Below, piece after piece: positions 11,680-23,439 of a DNA stretch of 64,000 nucleotides. Source of the DNA: Blastomussa wellsi (Eukaryota > Cnidaria > Anthozoa > Scleractinia > Plerogyridae). A program made the translations under genes and the position numbers. The notes beneath the pieces were generated by a model, which was given only the letters and a program-made list of their open reading frames with translations, was not told where the DNA came from and made no database searches. The DNA is taken from contig OX393561.1 in NCBI GenBank assembly GCA_947652115.1, forward strand, positions 8,770,106 to 8,834,105, written 5' to 3'. Numbering within the stretch: the stretch's first letter is position 1; every line of letters starts with the position of its first letter.

Positions 11680-12172
11680 AGATATGAAGGGCGCGCGCTG
11701 GCTTGAAAATCAAAATGGCAGCGGGGAACAGGCCACTTGTCTCACCTGCAGCGCGCCACTTCTGGATTTTTCCACCGGTGACGCCACATTTGGCTGTCAA
11801 TCAAAATAGTACGCGCGAACGTAAGCGCGAGCTCTGTTGGCAAAAGTTACGAGGTTAGCACGCTCTGCTCGCGTGACGCTGCTACTTTTCTGTTTGTTTG
11901 CTATAGTCTTTTTAGCAGATTTGTCCAGATTAAAAGCAAACAAGATAGTCCACAATTAATTATTAGTCTTATTAGATAAATTAGTTAGTTATGGGGTCGA
12001 AAGAATTGGTTTCATCAAAGCTTTAAAGTAAATCTAAACAACTCAACACACGCCACGGCACGCGCCAAACTGCACAACGAACATGACAATGACGCCAATA
12101 AGGAAAAAGAAACCAGTTCGGTCCCAATGAAATGATGCCATTTCGCGCCAAAAATCGTCAACCAGAAGCGAT
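11680..12172 (+). repeat. Dispersed ~0.45-kb repeat, copy 1
   Basis: Shares ordered blocks with 55,686-56,095: GGGCGCGCGCTGGCTTG, a CACCGGTG-containing block, GCCACATTTGGCTGTCAA, an ACACGCCACGGC block, and AATGAAATGATGCCATTTCG. There is no ORF and the boundaries are imprecise. Confidence 0.6.
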
Positions 12173-12394
12173 TTCCTGCAAGTGACACAAGTCAGCTCGT
12201 TCCGAGCCATTCGTGCGTTCCACGATGTTCTCGTGCTTGATTTCCAAGTGATTTTGTTTTTTCACGCGCGATTTCAAAACGATCTTTTTCAAATAACTAC
12301 ACCGTGTCTATCGATACAAAGAAAAAACGAGCGACTTGTAAACCAAAATGGCTCTTGGACCTTTTGATCTCTCTCTTGATGTTGGACAGTCTTT

Positions 12395-12890
12395 GTAGTC
12401 CAAATCAAGCGGAGAATGACAAACCGGTGTTACAGTAACATAAGATTCCAGGCCCCTATGATTTGGAATTCAATAAAAGAACAATTTAAAACTGCCTCTC
12501 TTTCAAAATTTAAATTAAGTCTTAAAGAACAATATCTTGCACTGTATTGATGTTACTCTTTGCAAATAGCTTAAAAATATATACTACATCATATTCTCTG
12601 TAGCTGGTTTTAACTTTTCAATATTATTTTATAAACCTTAGATGTTGTGTTTGTGTGCATGTTAGTGTCATGTCTGTGTGTATGATAGTTAGTATATTCA
12701 TTTGCTATAGTGTACTTCCGCCGTTAACATTTAATTTAATTTATTTGATCCAGCGCCCTGACATTTTTAACTCTTTAGTTATTTCAGGGTGCTGGTACCC
12801 TTTAATTACTATATTGATATTTAATTTTCTTTGTAATTTATTTGATTTTAACCTCTTGGGTACAATAAACATTGTTGTTGTTGTAGTTCA
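12395..12890 (+). pseudogene. LINE 3' terminal fragment with (GTT)n tail
   Basis: At 12,430-12,550 the plus strand reads like a LINE reverse-transcriptase C-terminus (W-N-S-I-K then S-L-S-K-F-K-x-x-L), ending at a TGA near 12,550. A 3' UTR ends with ACAATAAACATTGTTGTTGTTGT. This is a 5'-truncated dead copy. Confidence 0.5.
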
Positions 12891-13349
12891 ATGATAAAAT
12901 TAAGCAGTTTACCGAGTTAAATGATTTTGATGGTGGCTAATCGGTTTCAGATTGGGGGATAATCGGCCAGAAACAGCTGTCAAGGACAAAACAGCTGTCT
13001 ACGGTCAGACCTGCTTTATCAGCTTTGGTTATGTTGATGTCTCTCAACATCAATTTTTACGTAGTATCAGCTTTACAGGTTTGTGTATGTTCCGGAGAGG
13101 TAGTTTCCAGATTTTAAAAAATTCTTGGCATGGAGCAACCTTGATCCTTGGTGTGTGTGAAAGGGGGGAGTTAGACCCCTAAAATACGAAATACACACTC
13201 AATTACCCAACCGTAAAGGGCCAAGTAGCACCTCGTTGAAGCAGCAATACCATTGGGTGTGGAAATAATAGATAATTAATAATCCTAAACAAAGCCTCCA
13301 GTCCTGATAACAATGAAGTCTATTGTCAAGGAGAATGAATGAAAAATAT

Positions 13350-13632
13350 AGGTTTATACAGGAACCTATGAGAAGGAGCCTCCATCTCCCATACTCCGGA
13401 GTGAGTCAACCCTGTCCCGTATCTTTTTATTTTTAGAAGCATTTCCCACGGTGGTTTTCGCGGGTGTTTTTGTAATAGCCAATCATGTGACAGCTCACTG
13501 TTCTTTCGCGGGTGTTTTTGTAATAGCCAATCATGTAAGAGCTCACTGTTCTAAAAATAAAAAGATACGGGACAGGGTTGACTCAAGGGCAAAGTACGAA
13601 TGGAGGCTCCTTCTCAATGGCTCCTGGTTTAT
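13350..13632. mobile_element. MITE with long inverted arms and internal 48-bp tandem duplication
   Basis: Arms: GAGAAGGAGCCTCCAT to about 13,435 pairs with 13,549 to ATGGAGGCTCCTTCTC, including the shared block ACCCTGTCCCGTATCTTTTT. The loop contains two adjacent 48-bp units (13,457-13,504 and 13,505-13,552), each starting TTCGCGGGTGTTTTTGTAAT and differing at few positions. Confidence 0.8.
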
Positions 13633-14466
13633 GTTAGGTGCTGGACAACTCATCGCACGGTCACCCTTTCTCTTTGTTTTGTCCTTCTAGGTCGTTACAT
13701 TCGCTGATCAGAGCCAACCAGGATACGGTTCCTTTGGATTGTCCGTTGGCCTATCTAAAGTAGACACTGTTCAATAGACCCTTCGTCTAGGTTTGGAGGC
13801 AAACATGACCTTCAAAGGACTCTTTTCGAAAGTAAACGGCAAAAAAAGTAAACCAGCGGTTACTACGTTTCGGCCTGTGTGCATGATCACAGATAGTTTC
13901 AACTAAGGTATCTCTGTGGACCTCACTGGCAAACGACATGGCTTCAAATTAAAAGGGTTTGCATGGAAATTCCGGTAATGGATTCACGGGGGCAGCAATA
14001 CGTGAAATTGACAATAAAAAAGGCTTGCCTTATTCGTTAGTGTATTGATCTGTTTAATTCTTTATCAATAATAACAAAAGAGACATGCCCAGAATACGTC
14101 TGGACTTTCAATTTCATATTTCTAACTACTGTAAAAACTGATTACAAACTATAATAACAACTAGATAAAATTGAAGAGGCATCTGTTCAACAGCGTTTAT
14201 GATGTTCAGTTCTGACAAGTGGCAGGATATAAGGGTGTCCCGTTTTCCTAAGGGTCCTTGTTCTCTGGGGTGGAAGCAGTTCATGAAGGGAATGACCACT
14301 ATCACGCAGTTTGCTTGTGGTGTGGCTATTTTCACCGGTCTACACCTATGCAGAGCACAGGGGATCGCTGCTTCATTTTGTTTTCTATCTGTTGTTCTTT
14401 AAATGGTCGCCAAGTTAATAAGAGACTACTTTTCATTATGCATCTTAGAGAGAAGAAACTTTACCC

Positions 14467-14554
14467 TGTAGGTGAGTTTCACTCACGTGATAAGGCGGCC
14501 ATATTGGCGGACCAGACAACACAAAATTGTTGCGCAAAATTTGCATAAAAATAG
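14467..14554 (+). mobile_element. Half of a CACGTGA-type MITE
   Basis: TCACGTGATAAGGCGGCCAT and the downstream TTGTTGCGCAAAATTTGCAT match, in the opposite arrangement, the MITE at 18,050-18,361. The other arm is absent, and the Penelope-like sequence starts at the break. Confidence 0.6.
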
Positions 14555-16010
14555 AGTTTAGCTCGGAAACACTACTCCGCCTGGCTGAGTTAGTGTTAAC
14601 ACTCAACTGTTTTTCATTCGCGAACAATTATTACAAACAAATCAATGGGGTGGCCATGGGTACCAAAATGGGACCCAGCTACGCCAATCTTTTCGTAGGC
14701 TACATTGAACACCAATTTTTCAATCAATACAACGGCCCAAAACCTGAACTCTATCGTCGCTACATTGACGACTGTATCGGCGCTACCTCTTCTACCAGAG
14801 AAGATCTTAATCAATTTATAACCGCTGTTAATTCGTTTCATCCTGCCCTTAAATATACCTGGGAAATTTCCGATACTTCCTTAGCATTCCTGGATATCAA
14901 AGTTTCTATCGAAGGCAACAGTTTATGCACCAGTGTGCACTACAAACCCACAGATTCTCATAGCTATTTGTTGTATTCATCTTCACATCCATCACATGTC
15001 AAGAATTCCATTCCTTATTCTCAGTTTCTTAGACTTCGCCGTCTTTGTAGTGACGACTCTGATTTTTCCTTAAAATCAGAGGAAATGTGCAATTTCTTCG
15101 ACAAACGCGGCTATCCTACTTCTGTTGTTCAAGCGGGCCATCATCGCGCCCAGCAAATTGATCGACAGTCAGCACTGCAAACGTCACAGAGAGAAAACAA
15201 CGATAGAATTCCATTCACCCTCACATTTCACCCTCACAACCACGCAGTTAAATCCATCATTCTCAAAAACTTTAAATTACTTCAAAATGATCCCGACACT
15301 GGTAGAATCTTTTCGCAACCTCCATTAATTTCATTTAAACGCGACAAAAACATAGGTAACTTTTTAGTCAGAAGTGCATTCCAAACTAGTGATCAACCTG
15401 GAACTTTTAAATGCGCTCGCGCACGATGCAAAACATGCCCTTTCATTCACAACGTTGACAAAATATCGGGACCCAAGCGATCTATCAAAATCACTGATCA
15501 TTTCACCTGTACCTCAGCCAATGCCATCTACTGTATAACTTGCACTCTTTGCAAAAAGTTATACATCGGCGAAACAGGGAGACGACTTGGCGACCGATTC
15601 CGAGAACACCTTCGTGACGTAGAGAAAGACGACAAAAATGCATCGAAACCGGTCGCGAGACACTTCAATCTCCCAAATCATTCTAAGCAACATATGGCAG
15701 TCTGCGGCCTTTCCCTTCACCAAGGAAACACGGAAAGCCGTAAAACTCTAGAACAAAAATTTATTTTTCAAATCGGCACTCTTAATCCTCACGGTATCAA
15801 CGAACGCTTTTCATTCAACTAATTTATTCCGAAGTTTTCACGTTACCAGGCACCAGCCAATAGCGAAGCTCCATCTTTCTGTATATAAAAACACACGACG
15901 CACAATTCCTTGATTCGCTCCGACGAAGGGCTAACGCTCGAAACGTCAGCACTTGAATCTCTTTACGGTGGCCAATTGACATTATCAACCCAGTTGATAA
16001 AACCAAATTA
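14555..16010 (+). mobile_element. Penelope-like element, 5'-truncated, RT plus GIY-YIG
   Basis: The open frame runs to the TAA at 15,820-15,822. It holds the C-terminal half of a Penelope reverse transcriptase: G-V-A-M-G-T-K at about 14,650, then Y-I-D-D at about 14,762 with the catalytic Asp pair. A linker follows, then a GIY-YIG endonuclease (L-Y-I-G-E-T-G-R-R-L with R-x-x-x-H, about 15,560-15,620) preceded by paired Cys residues. The RT finger and palm motifs upstream are missing. The nominal ATG at 14,527 lies in a MITE and is not the native start. About 190 bp of 3' UTR follow to ACCAAAT, the same end as the minus-strand copy near 41,520. The ORF part kept has no internal stop, so insertion is fairly recent. 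Confidence 0.88.
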
Positions 16011-18049
16011 TATTGTTATACTTCCCACCGACGCAGCACCACAGTTTCTTCAGAAACTTACCCCCTTTATCCGAGAAAGTCTATTGGGCTAGTCCACCAA
16101 CATGGCCGCAGTGACGTCCCGTCAAAACGATCTATCGAGGAGCAATTCGAAGGTTAAATTCATTCAAATTGCCTGCTAAAATCATTGATTACATCATTTA
16201 TTCATTCGGTGCTAAGATATTTTGTACACCACACATTTACGCCCCTATTTTTAGCTTTTGACGCCAAGGCAAACATACATAATAATAATAATTGTTATTT
16301 AAACAGGGTGGCCCCTTCAGTCACAGAACTGGCATCAACGGGGGCCATGTATAGCATAAAATAAATATAGATTACTTCATAGAAAGTGCGACGTATGGAT
16401 TTTTATTCACGAGTTGCAAAACTTTGGAAAACGAACGAGTGAGCGCAGCGAACGAGTGAGTTTTCCAAAGTTTTGCGACGAGTGAATAATAATCCGTACA
16501 AAGCACTTTCTATGCTGTAATTTGTTTATTATATATAACAAGGACTCAACCATTGTAAACTTAAAGCGATTTTTCTTGTCTATAATTAAAGACTTAAATG
16601 CAGCGCTACGAGGAAAACAAAGCTGCAAATGCATTCTGATGGCTTTCCAAGCGAGATCTTTTTTAATAGAAAAGAAAAATTACGGCGACGACAAGCTATC
16701 GTAAACAAAAACTTTATTTAAATAGCGGTATAAAACACACTGTGTTAATACTTTTTAACAGAAAAGCTTTTGCTATCGCATCGAGAAACGTCGCCATAAG
16801 TGAATCAACTACTGCGCGCAAATCAGCTGGCGAATTTTTGAACAAAACTTGTGATAACACAAGGAGTCGGTTCATTAAACAATAATTGCGACTTAAATCC
16901 ATATTCAAAAGTGAAATATTTACTTTACCCTGGTGTTCCCAAGAGTGCTTGAATTTTCTTAGAACGTCCACGGCTGCGTTGTATCAAAGCTACAATGAAA
17001 GTCTTTCATTTCTTGGGTTTCCCTTATCGACATTTAGTTTGTCTTCGCTCCGCCTGGAGAATGATTTTAGCATTTCCAATTATCATAACTGTGTTCTTAA
17101 GGTTTTGTTTGGCGTGTTTCTGATGGCTTTCCTTTCCATAAAGTTCTCAAAAGTACAAAATTTGTAGCCAAAACATAAACTGTTTTCGAGAGCTTGCAAA
17201 CTTGCAGCGCGTTGTTCTCACAACCTCGTTGGAAACCATTTGAATTCCCGCACTCTGATTGGTTAGGTCGTTTTACTCTTGATGCTGATTGGTTATATTT
17301 TTCACATGTGAAGAAAGCTATACGCGAAGCTGATTTGACGTATCGCTTTTCTCACATATGAAAATATAGCAGATATAGAATTATATTTGCAAGGTTTATG
17401 ACCTAAAATTGTCGCTATATATATAATAAAATAGATTATATATGACTAATTATATACAACTATAAAAACTAACTACTTTAAAAAGATACCGCAAAAAACA
17501 GCGTTCTCATAAAAATTGAATTCCGAATTAAAAATGATCTGAACATAACTTAAGAATAAAAACTGGAGATAGTCTGGAAACGCTCCTTAGGTGGCAAAGT
17601 CTTAATGTTCGTTGGAAGACTATTAAATGTGGATGCACTATGATAATAAAAAGACTTAAGCTTCCCTAGCTGTAGACCCTTGAGTCATTAAGAGTATGTT
17701 TGGCCAAACACGACTTTATAGGAAACACTTTTCCCATCTAAAATCGGAGGATTCGGTGGAAGTACTATTATTTACATGTACTTTTCTTTTCGTTCATTGC
17801 TTCTAACCTTGAAACTGTATTGGTGGCGGTTGTAATAGAAGAGAGAAATTGCTTGACAGTTTAAAAATGGCTATTGTTCTCGGGACATTTACTTCCAGTT
17901 GGAAAAAGTGTTACAGTATAGGTCTGTCATAACGCTTATTATTATCCATAGACGCTCAGAAAGAGCTTTTTTTGGTTCCTATATACGCACAGCAATGCTG
18001 ATTAACTTAATCTCACCGCAGTTTTGTTTCTTCCTTTTCTTATGGCCAA
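16011..18049. other. Intergenic DNA with a palindromic MITE
   Basis: No gene supported. The only clear structure is the MITE at 16,378-16,514. The (TA)-rich stretch near 17,410-17,450 and the rest hold nothing recognised. Confidence 0.4.
16378..16514. mobile_element. Palindromic MITE, ~137 bp
   Basis: CATAGAAAGTGC pairs with GCACTTTCTATG. Inner arms also pair (GCAAAACTTTGGAAAAC with GTTTTCCAAAGTTTTGC). Confidence 0.8.
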
Positions 18050-18361
18050 TTTTCACGTGACGTCACGGCGGCCATGTTGGTGGACAAGAACAATAGACTT
18101 TCTCTCCTATGGGAAATAAACTCTATTTGTATGCAAATTTTGCGCAACAATTTTGTATTTTTTAGAGGCTGGTACAAAAGTCGGACAGGGTCAACTCGGA
18201 TCGCTGATTTGAAAAAGAATAGCAGTTATTGTTGTATGCCTAGCTAATATTCTCATTCAAATCAGCGATCCGAGTTGTTCCGAGTTGATCCGGTCCGACT
18301 CTTGTACCTACCTATTGTTTAGTTCACCACCAATACGGCCGCCTTACCACGTGAGAGAAAA
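18050..18361. mobile_element. MITE with CACGTGA/GGCGGCC ends, hosting a nested MITE
   Basis: The left end TTTTCACGTGACGTCACGGC followed by GGCCATGTTGGTGGA pairs with TCACCACCAATACGGCC and CACGTGAGAGAAAA at the right. It is split by the nested element at 18,165-18,312. Confidence 0.75.
18165..18312. mobile_element. Nested inverted-repeat element
   Basis: AGGCTGGTACAAAAGTCGGA with CAACTCGGATCGCTGATTTG at the left pairs with CAAATCAGCGATCCGAGTTG and TCCGACTCTTGTACCT at the right. Confidence 0.8.
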
Positions 18362-18679
18362 CCATTTTTTTTAACTCAGCGCATTGTTGTTTCTTCATTT
18401 AATGCAATGGTTTTCCATTCGCTTTATTAAATGGTACTCACCCGTGGTTTCGTTTTACAGAAGATGAACTTTTAACACTAGAAACAACGCGTATTTCTTA
18501 CTAATGACCGGTTTTGAACACACTAAACGACCGGCAGCCCGAAAGTTTTAAATTTCTTTGTGCATGAATTGTTTTTGGATTCACGCCTAGGCGTCTTACA
18601 TTATGGTATATAAAATTTAAGGGCCCAAGTGAGCCACACCTTTGTTATTGTTTACATGATAATTATAATTATTATATTG

Positions 18680-18800
18680 TTTAGTTCTTACTAACCGAGC
18701 GGGAGGTCTGTATGGGAGAATCTTGACCGAGGTCATGAGTACAGACCGAACGCAGTCAAGATTCTCTCATACAGACCGACTAAGCTCGGCTAATAAGATG
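18680..18800. repeat. Palindrome around GTCTGTATGGGAGAATCTTG
   Basis: GTCTGTATGGGAGAATCTTG at about 18,707 pairs with CAAGATTCTCTCATACAGAC at about 18,758, flanked by CCGAGC and GCTCGG. It directly precedes the next MITE. Confidence 0.65.
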
Positions 18801-19150
18801 TTTATTATATGGCCAAACGGAAACTTAAATTTGCTTAACGACACTGCTTCGTTCTCGCTGACATTTTGTTTGCAAACGGCGATGAGCTGAACTTAAATTT
18901 GCAAACATTTGGTCCTATCTTTACTTTTCATTCTTGTCAAGCCTTCATAATTTTCCATTTAGTATTTTTAGACAAAAAGGAGACAGTGTGTACCCGTTTT
19001 GTTTGTAACTTTCTGACCCGAAACTGCAAACGGTCTAGATGCCGGTCTAGATGGAAAAATCTAGACCGCGGTCAATATCCATTTCAGCCAATCAAATTTG
19101 TGAATTCGCTAGTTTCCAGTCCACGTGAGACACGGCCATATAATAATGCT
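18800..19150 (+). mobile_element. MITE with TATTATATGGCC ends, copy 1
   Basis: The left end TATTATATGGCC pairs with GGCCATATAATA at the right. Internal sequence (ACTTAAATTTGCAAACATTT, ACAAAACGGGTACACACTGT on the minus strand) is shared inverted with 47,507-47,797. It lies just downstream of the SLC15A4-like stop codon. Confidence 0.65.
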
Positions 19151-19223
19151 TATTATTAACTGAACAACTTCAAGTGAACATATGAAAATTTAAGATTCAC
19201 TCCATTGGTAGGTTGCATCACTT

Positions 19224-19564
19224 TCAAACAGATGGGTTGCCATCAGTCTGTCCAATACTTGTTCTACCGTCCCTTACAACACCCACGGTTCTTTTGCTGG
19301 ATGCAACCTTGTATTTATACGAAGTAGCAATGTACAGGAATACCAGAACATTAACAATCATCAGTCCAGCTAAGAGGAAGAAGAAATACTCCAAATGTCC
19401 TTGATTGGGGTCATCGCTTGGATACCAATCATTGTCGGTAGCTGATCGGACTATTAGAACGAGGAGTGATGATAGATAGTTTGCAATACCACCAGTGACA
19501 AGAAAAGTGCCCATTACAAGTCCTTGAAGAGCCTTAGGAGCTTGCGAGTATGCAAACTCAAGTC
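19224..19564 (-). CDS. SLC15A4: SLC15A4-like transporter copy 1, exon 4 (last)
   Basis: The acceptor is TTTGCATAG, phase 1, joining G|GA to give G-L-E-F-A-Y-S-Q-A-P, the conserved start of TM10-11 in POT transporters. Two to three hydrophobic helices follow, with the dibasic-ended Y-K-Y-K-V before a short cytoplasmic tail. The stop is TGA at 19,224-19,226. The sequence aligns throughout with exon 4 of copy 2 at 43,679-44,022. Confidence 0.88.
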
Positions 19565-20855
19565 CTATGCAAACAAATTAACTAGGTTAGGATTTATTTT
19601 TGGTTTTTACGTTGCACCGTAAAGACTTTGTTAGGTCTGTCAGTTGGGTCAAGAAAGGTGCACTCGCCCCACTTAATTTTGGCCATTTTTATCCAGTCTC
19701 CAGCTCGGTTTATGCATCAATTTGGTTTGATTGGTTCTTTCCGCCCAGACCGTTTCGATGTATTACCTCGTAAGTGTAGTGCGGCCGGAGAAGGTAGGGG
19801 AAATCAGGTAGGCCTATGGTTTGTTCAATTCATGCTTTATTACAACTCAAGGTCACCCAAAAAACTAGTTCTATGAAATAAAAGGAAATATTCCAAGAAA
19901 AAATAAATATACCGGGAAAAGTTTGTAAGCCCTAGCTCACTGGCTTAGAGGGACTACGCTCCTGTGGGTTATTAAATATTTAAATACCACTGAGTTGTAA
20001 CCTTTATGAGGAAAAGTTTGAAATGCGGTTAATTCTAGAGAAAAAGGTTCTTAGAGCTCTTCATGGGTGATCAAAGGTATACGTTAAATCCCCAGACATG
20101 CAGTTCGGAATCCCTTGCAAGTGATCTGAAATATTCGGATGCTACTAGTACTCGACCTCGGCTAATGAGATTGACAGCATTGCCAAGATACAATACATCA
20201 AAAGCCGACGAGAAGTTAACGTTAACTGGCATGAGATCTGTCAAAATATAAAGATAGCTGAGAAATGGCCTACATTTTAACTGGTATATAGCTGAGAATC
20301 CAACATTCCCAAGCAGACCCTCAATTAGAGATTGATAGTTTGTACGAGTGTGCACATCAGAATTTTTAGAAATTAAAAAAAAAAAACAGCAGTTATTTTT
20401 TCACAAGCACAATTATTCCGACTGGCTTCGAGAAAAAAAGACAGCCTGTCAGACTTCACGGCAAATGAAGCAACCCACTGGCGCTGCTTTGCTCGTCTTG
20501 GCGTTGAAAATTGATGAAGTCGAGGTTTCGTTATTGAAAAGGCTCAGTTTCAAATCTACCCTAGCTACCATCCTTTAATGCTTGAGGTTAAATTTGTTCA
20601 GTGATAAGGTTCGTCAATGTTCATCGTTTTCAGTCGTTTTTTGACGATTTCCAATTCTAAGAAACAACACCGCCTTGAGGAAGACTCGAAACCTCCGACA
20701 GGCGTGCAGCCGCGTTTTTTTTTCGGCGCGAAACTGTTAGCGATACAATTATTTTTTTAGCTAGAGATCGAATTTGGGATAAATTGTTCTGTTCTCAGCC
20801 AATCAGAGGCGAGTGTTTACAGGAGTATTATAAACATTGTAACACTTATATGTAC
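19565..20855 (-). other. Intron 3 of SLC15A4-like copy 1
   Basis: No gene supported. At about 20,660-20,710 there is a CTTGAGGAAGACTCGAAACC motif resembling the CGAAAC signature seen in Penelope-element 3' regions. The sequence next to the exon (CAATCAGAGGCGAGTGTTTA) is alignable with the same position in copy 2. Confidence 0.5.
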
Positions 20856-21243
20856 CTGTGATGCATGCCAAGATTTCACTGAATCCAAGCAATATAAACT
20901 GTGGGGCTTGCCATAAAATACTCATACTTGAAGCATTGCGACTTTCATCAAAAACGATTTGTGGATTAATTTCACCATCTTCCCAGATACTCCTTCTTTC
21001 CATTTCAACCACTCCAGCTGCAATCATAGACGCTGCTGCTAACAGCATTCCAACACCAATGCGTCTCAGTGGAGTGAGGTTGATACCGCAGTACGATAGA
21101 AGAGGGTAGACAACGTGATCCATGATGGGAATAAGAATGAGAATAGCAAAAATGTCGAACACTGACAAGGAAGCTGCTGGCACACTGAAACTTTTAATTT
21201 GTAAGTTCATGTAGGTAGCTTGAATAAGGAATGTTGTCGACAT
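20856..21243 (-). CDS. SLC15A4: SLC15A4-like transporter copy 1, exon 3
   Basis: The acceptor TACCTCGCAG precedes ATG TCG ACA, read as internal M-S-T-T-F-L-I-Q-A-T-Y-M-N, the POT motif after TM7. The exon then covers TM8-9 (P-I-M-D-H-V-V-Y-P, R-R-I-G-V-G-M) and the substrate-path helix W-Q-A-P-Q-F-I-L-L-G. The donor is ACAG|GTACAT, phase 1. The internal ATG is not a start. Confidence 0.88.
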
Positions 21244-21569
21244 CTGCGAGGTAAATAATAAAATGTATTATTATATGGCAAGGAAAATCCGAGCGTTCTG
21301 ACTGTTTTTTGCTTGGTCGGGATTTTGCCATACGGATCGTTCCCATAGAAACGGTCCTAAGCCGCGTATTTTTTTCTAAAGTTGGATAATTTAAAACATT
21401 GAACTAGAACTACAGAAAGAAAACATATAAAAATACTCATAACATATAAAAATACTCTAATTTAAAGAAAAAATGTTTTCAAAATCGTGATAGCTTGTTC
21501 TATGTGAGTTGTTCGCGACATCAAAACCTCTAAATTCAAGGTATCGAAAGCGCATGACCCAAGTGCCGT

Positions 21570-21685
21570 ATAATAAACTACTTACTAACCTTAGCTTGCT
21601 AGAGCGGTACTGGGGAATATTGGCCCTTGACCTCGGGCCAATATTCCCCAGTACGCTCACGCTCGGTTAGAAAGAGGTTATTATT
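21570..21685. mobile_element. Palindromic MITE
   Basis: TACTGGGGAATATTGGCC pairs with GGCCAATATTCCCCAGTA, flanked by CTAACCTTAGC and the related GCTCGGTTAG. It lies in intron 2 of the transporter. Confidence 0.8.
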
Positions 21686-22248
21686 TTTAAGGGACACTGT
21701 CACGGTGTTTTGGCGTCATTTTAAAATGCTTGCTGAACTATGTTCTTGCATCAATGGAAGCTCAAAAATAATTGGGTAGTTTTGTTACCTAGGACTAAAT
21801 CATTGCACTGAAACTGTTTATTGCCGGCTATCACTTAGGATTGCAAGGATGGAAGTGGACTGAAAGTTGAAAAAAAGCTAGCCAGTTTTTTTTTTTTTCA
21901 AATTCTGGAGCCATTCCTTGAAAATATCGCCAGAAATTCATTATGGTTTGCTAACTGAGCCACAATTGTTTGATATCTTCCTGTTTGTCCATAAGGAGCA
22001 TTTTGATCAAAAGTAAAGGTACCAGGTAATGGTTTAAGCAATGAATGAAGCTCTAAACAGCGAAACCCCTGTGACAGTGCCCCTTTGAAATGATCGTGAT
22101 CATTCATATTGATGCTTCTTCCATCCAATAAGTTTGGTATTTATGAACAAAAAAAACTAATTTCTGCACATTAAATATTATTCAAGCTGTTTGCAATGGA
22201 GCCTCGTTAAACTGGTTACCAATAGGCCGTCTTCAAGGTTAAGTCTTC

Positions 22249-22334
22249 GTCGAGCCTAGTGGCCCATCAGGCCGGAGCTTATTCTGTAGCATGAGGCGAC
22301 TAGGAGTATTTCTACTCACCCGTGGATGGGATCA
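22249..22334 (-). repeat. Truncated tRNA-SINE body
   Basis: Reverse-complement match to the 3' part of the SINE at 2,562-2,862 (GAGTAGAAATACTCCTAG, then CCACTAGGCTCGAC). The tRNA head is missing. It abuts the transposon starting at 22,343. Confidence 0.7.
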
Positions 22335-22594
22335 CAGATTTAGGGACCGGTCATTATTTATCGCCTAGGGGGGTCGGAGGATTTAGGGGGGGAACTGAAG
22401 GGGGATCAGCCATAATTGACAGGCATAAAAGGGGTACCACATAAAATTGTGATGATTTCAGATGTGGGGATCACCATAAATTACAGTGTATAAAATCAAT
22501 ACCAATTTATTTTATATTTATAACTAGTGTATTCTTCTCTTTTTGATACAGATATGTATTTTTATTTCATGCTTTGGCCTCCATTCTTATCCAA

Positions 22595-22941
22595 GGTAGC
22601 GTTCCTTTTAGCCAATCCAGTTTCGGATATAGTGAGTCCAGATCGTTTAAATTTTCGTTTCAGCTGGAACGAAAATCTAAAAATAGATTACGTAGCAACG
22701 CCCAGGGGCCTGGGAACCATTTGTTTTCAAAACAAACATGGCCGGCTTAATTTGCCGAACTCGCATTTTTCTCAAATGGAACGAAAATCTGAAACCAGTT
22801 TCAGTTACCAATCCGAACGATCCACGTTCGGAGGTGCATTGTTTGGATTGCAATCTAAGATTGGTTTCGCCATAAATGGAACGGGAAATCTAATTTTCGA
22901 TCGCAAAATCCGGTTTTAGATTGGTTAAAAGGAACGCTACC
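22595..22941. mobile_element. Nested MITE with GGTAGCGTTCC ends
   Basis: GGTAGCGTTCCTTTTAGCCA pairs with the 22,921-22,941 end TTAAAAGGAACGCTACC. CAA on both sides may be its 3-bp target duplication. Confidence 0.75.
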
Positions 22942-23148
22942 CAAGTCTAAAATGAAATCGAAGATTCGCGTGAAGATCTGACAGAATTCGAATTTAAGAA
23001 AATGATCCCCCTGTGCTAGAATAATAATAAATAATAATTTAACTACTTGATAAAGCGCCCTTTAGCATCAAGAGTACAGTGAGTGACCCCCGGATTTAAT
23101 TATTATTTTTCAATTCTGTTAACCTTGATAAATATCGTTGGGCTTCAG

Positions 23149-23439
23149 CAAGAAACAAAACGCAACTACCAGGTGCAGCATACTTCAGAAAGATCGAATC
23201 GTTTATGGCAGACAGGTGAAGGCTATTCGGTGCCACTATTATCGACAAGAGACTGTGGACCCGGGCGATCTGTCAAGTGACGAAGAAGAGTCAGAGGAGG
23301 AAGAATCCGAAAATGAGGAGGACGAGAGTGAGAATGACTTTGATTTTGTGGATTTGGATAAAGAGAGCAGTCCCCTGCAATTACGTTCATACCGGATGAA
23401 CAAACTAGTGCAGTATATGTTCAAGCTCCCGGATACCGT
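23149..23439 (+). CDS. Acidic exon-like ORF inside the TTA transposon
   Basis: The frame open from a GGCTTCAG acceptor-like site to a GTAAGT donor-like site encodes a basic N-terminal part and then a Ser/Asp/Glu-rich run (D-E-E-E-S-E-E-E-E) followed by mixed residues. No family recognised. It could be a captured host exon or an accessory exon of an autonomous relative. Confidence 0.35.

Noticed and set aside
14126..14548. Overlapping short ORFs before the Penelope element
   Set aside because: They cross a MITE and share no domain. Chance frames.
20803..20855. Extension of transporter exon 3 past the donor
   Set aside because: The CACAG|GTACAT donor is conserved in copy 2 and joins in phase to exon 4. 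The readthrough residues are not conserved.
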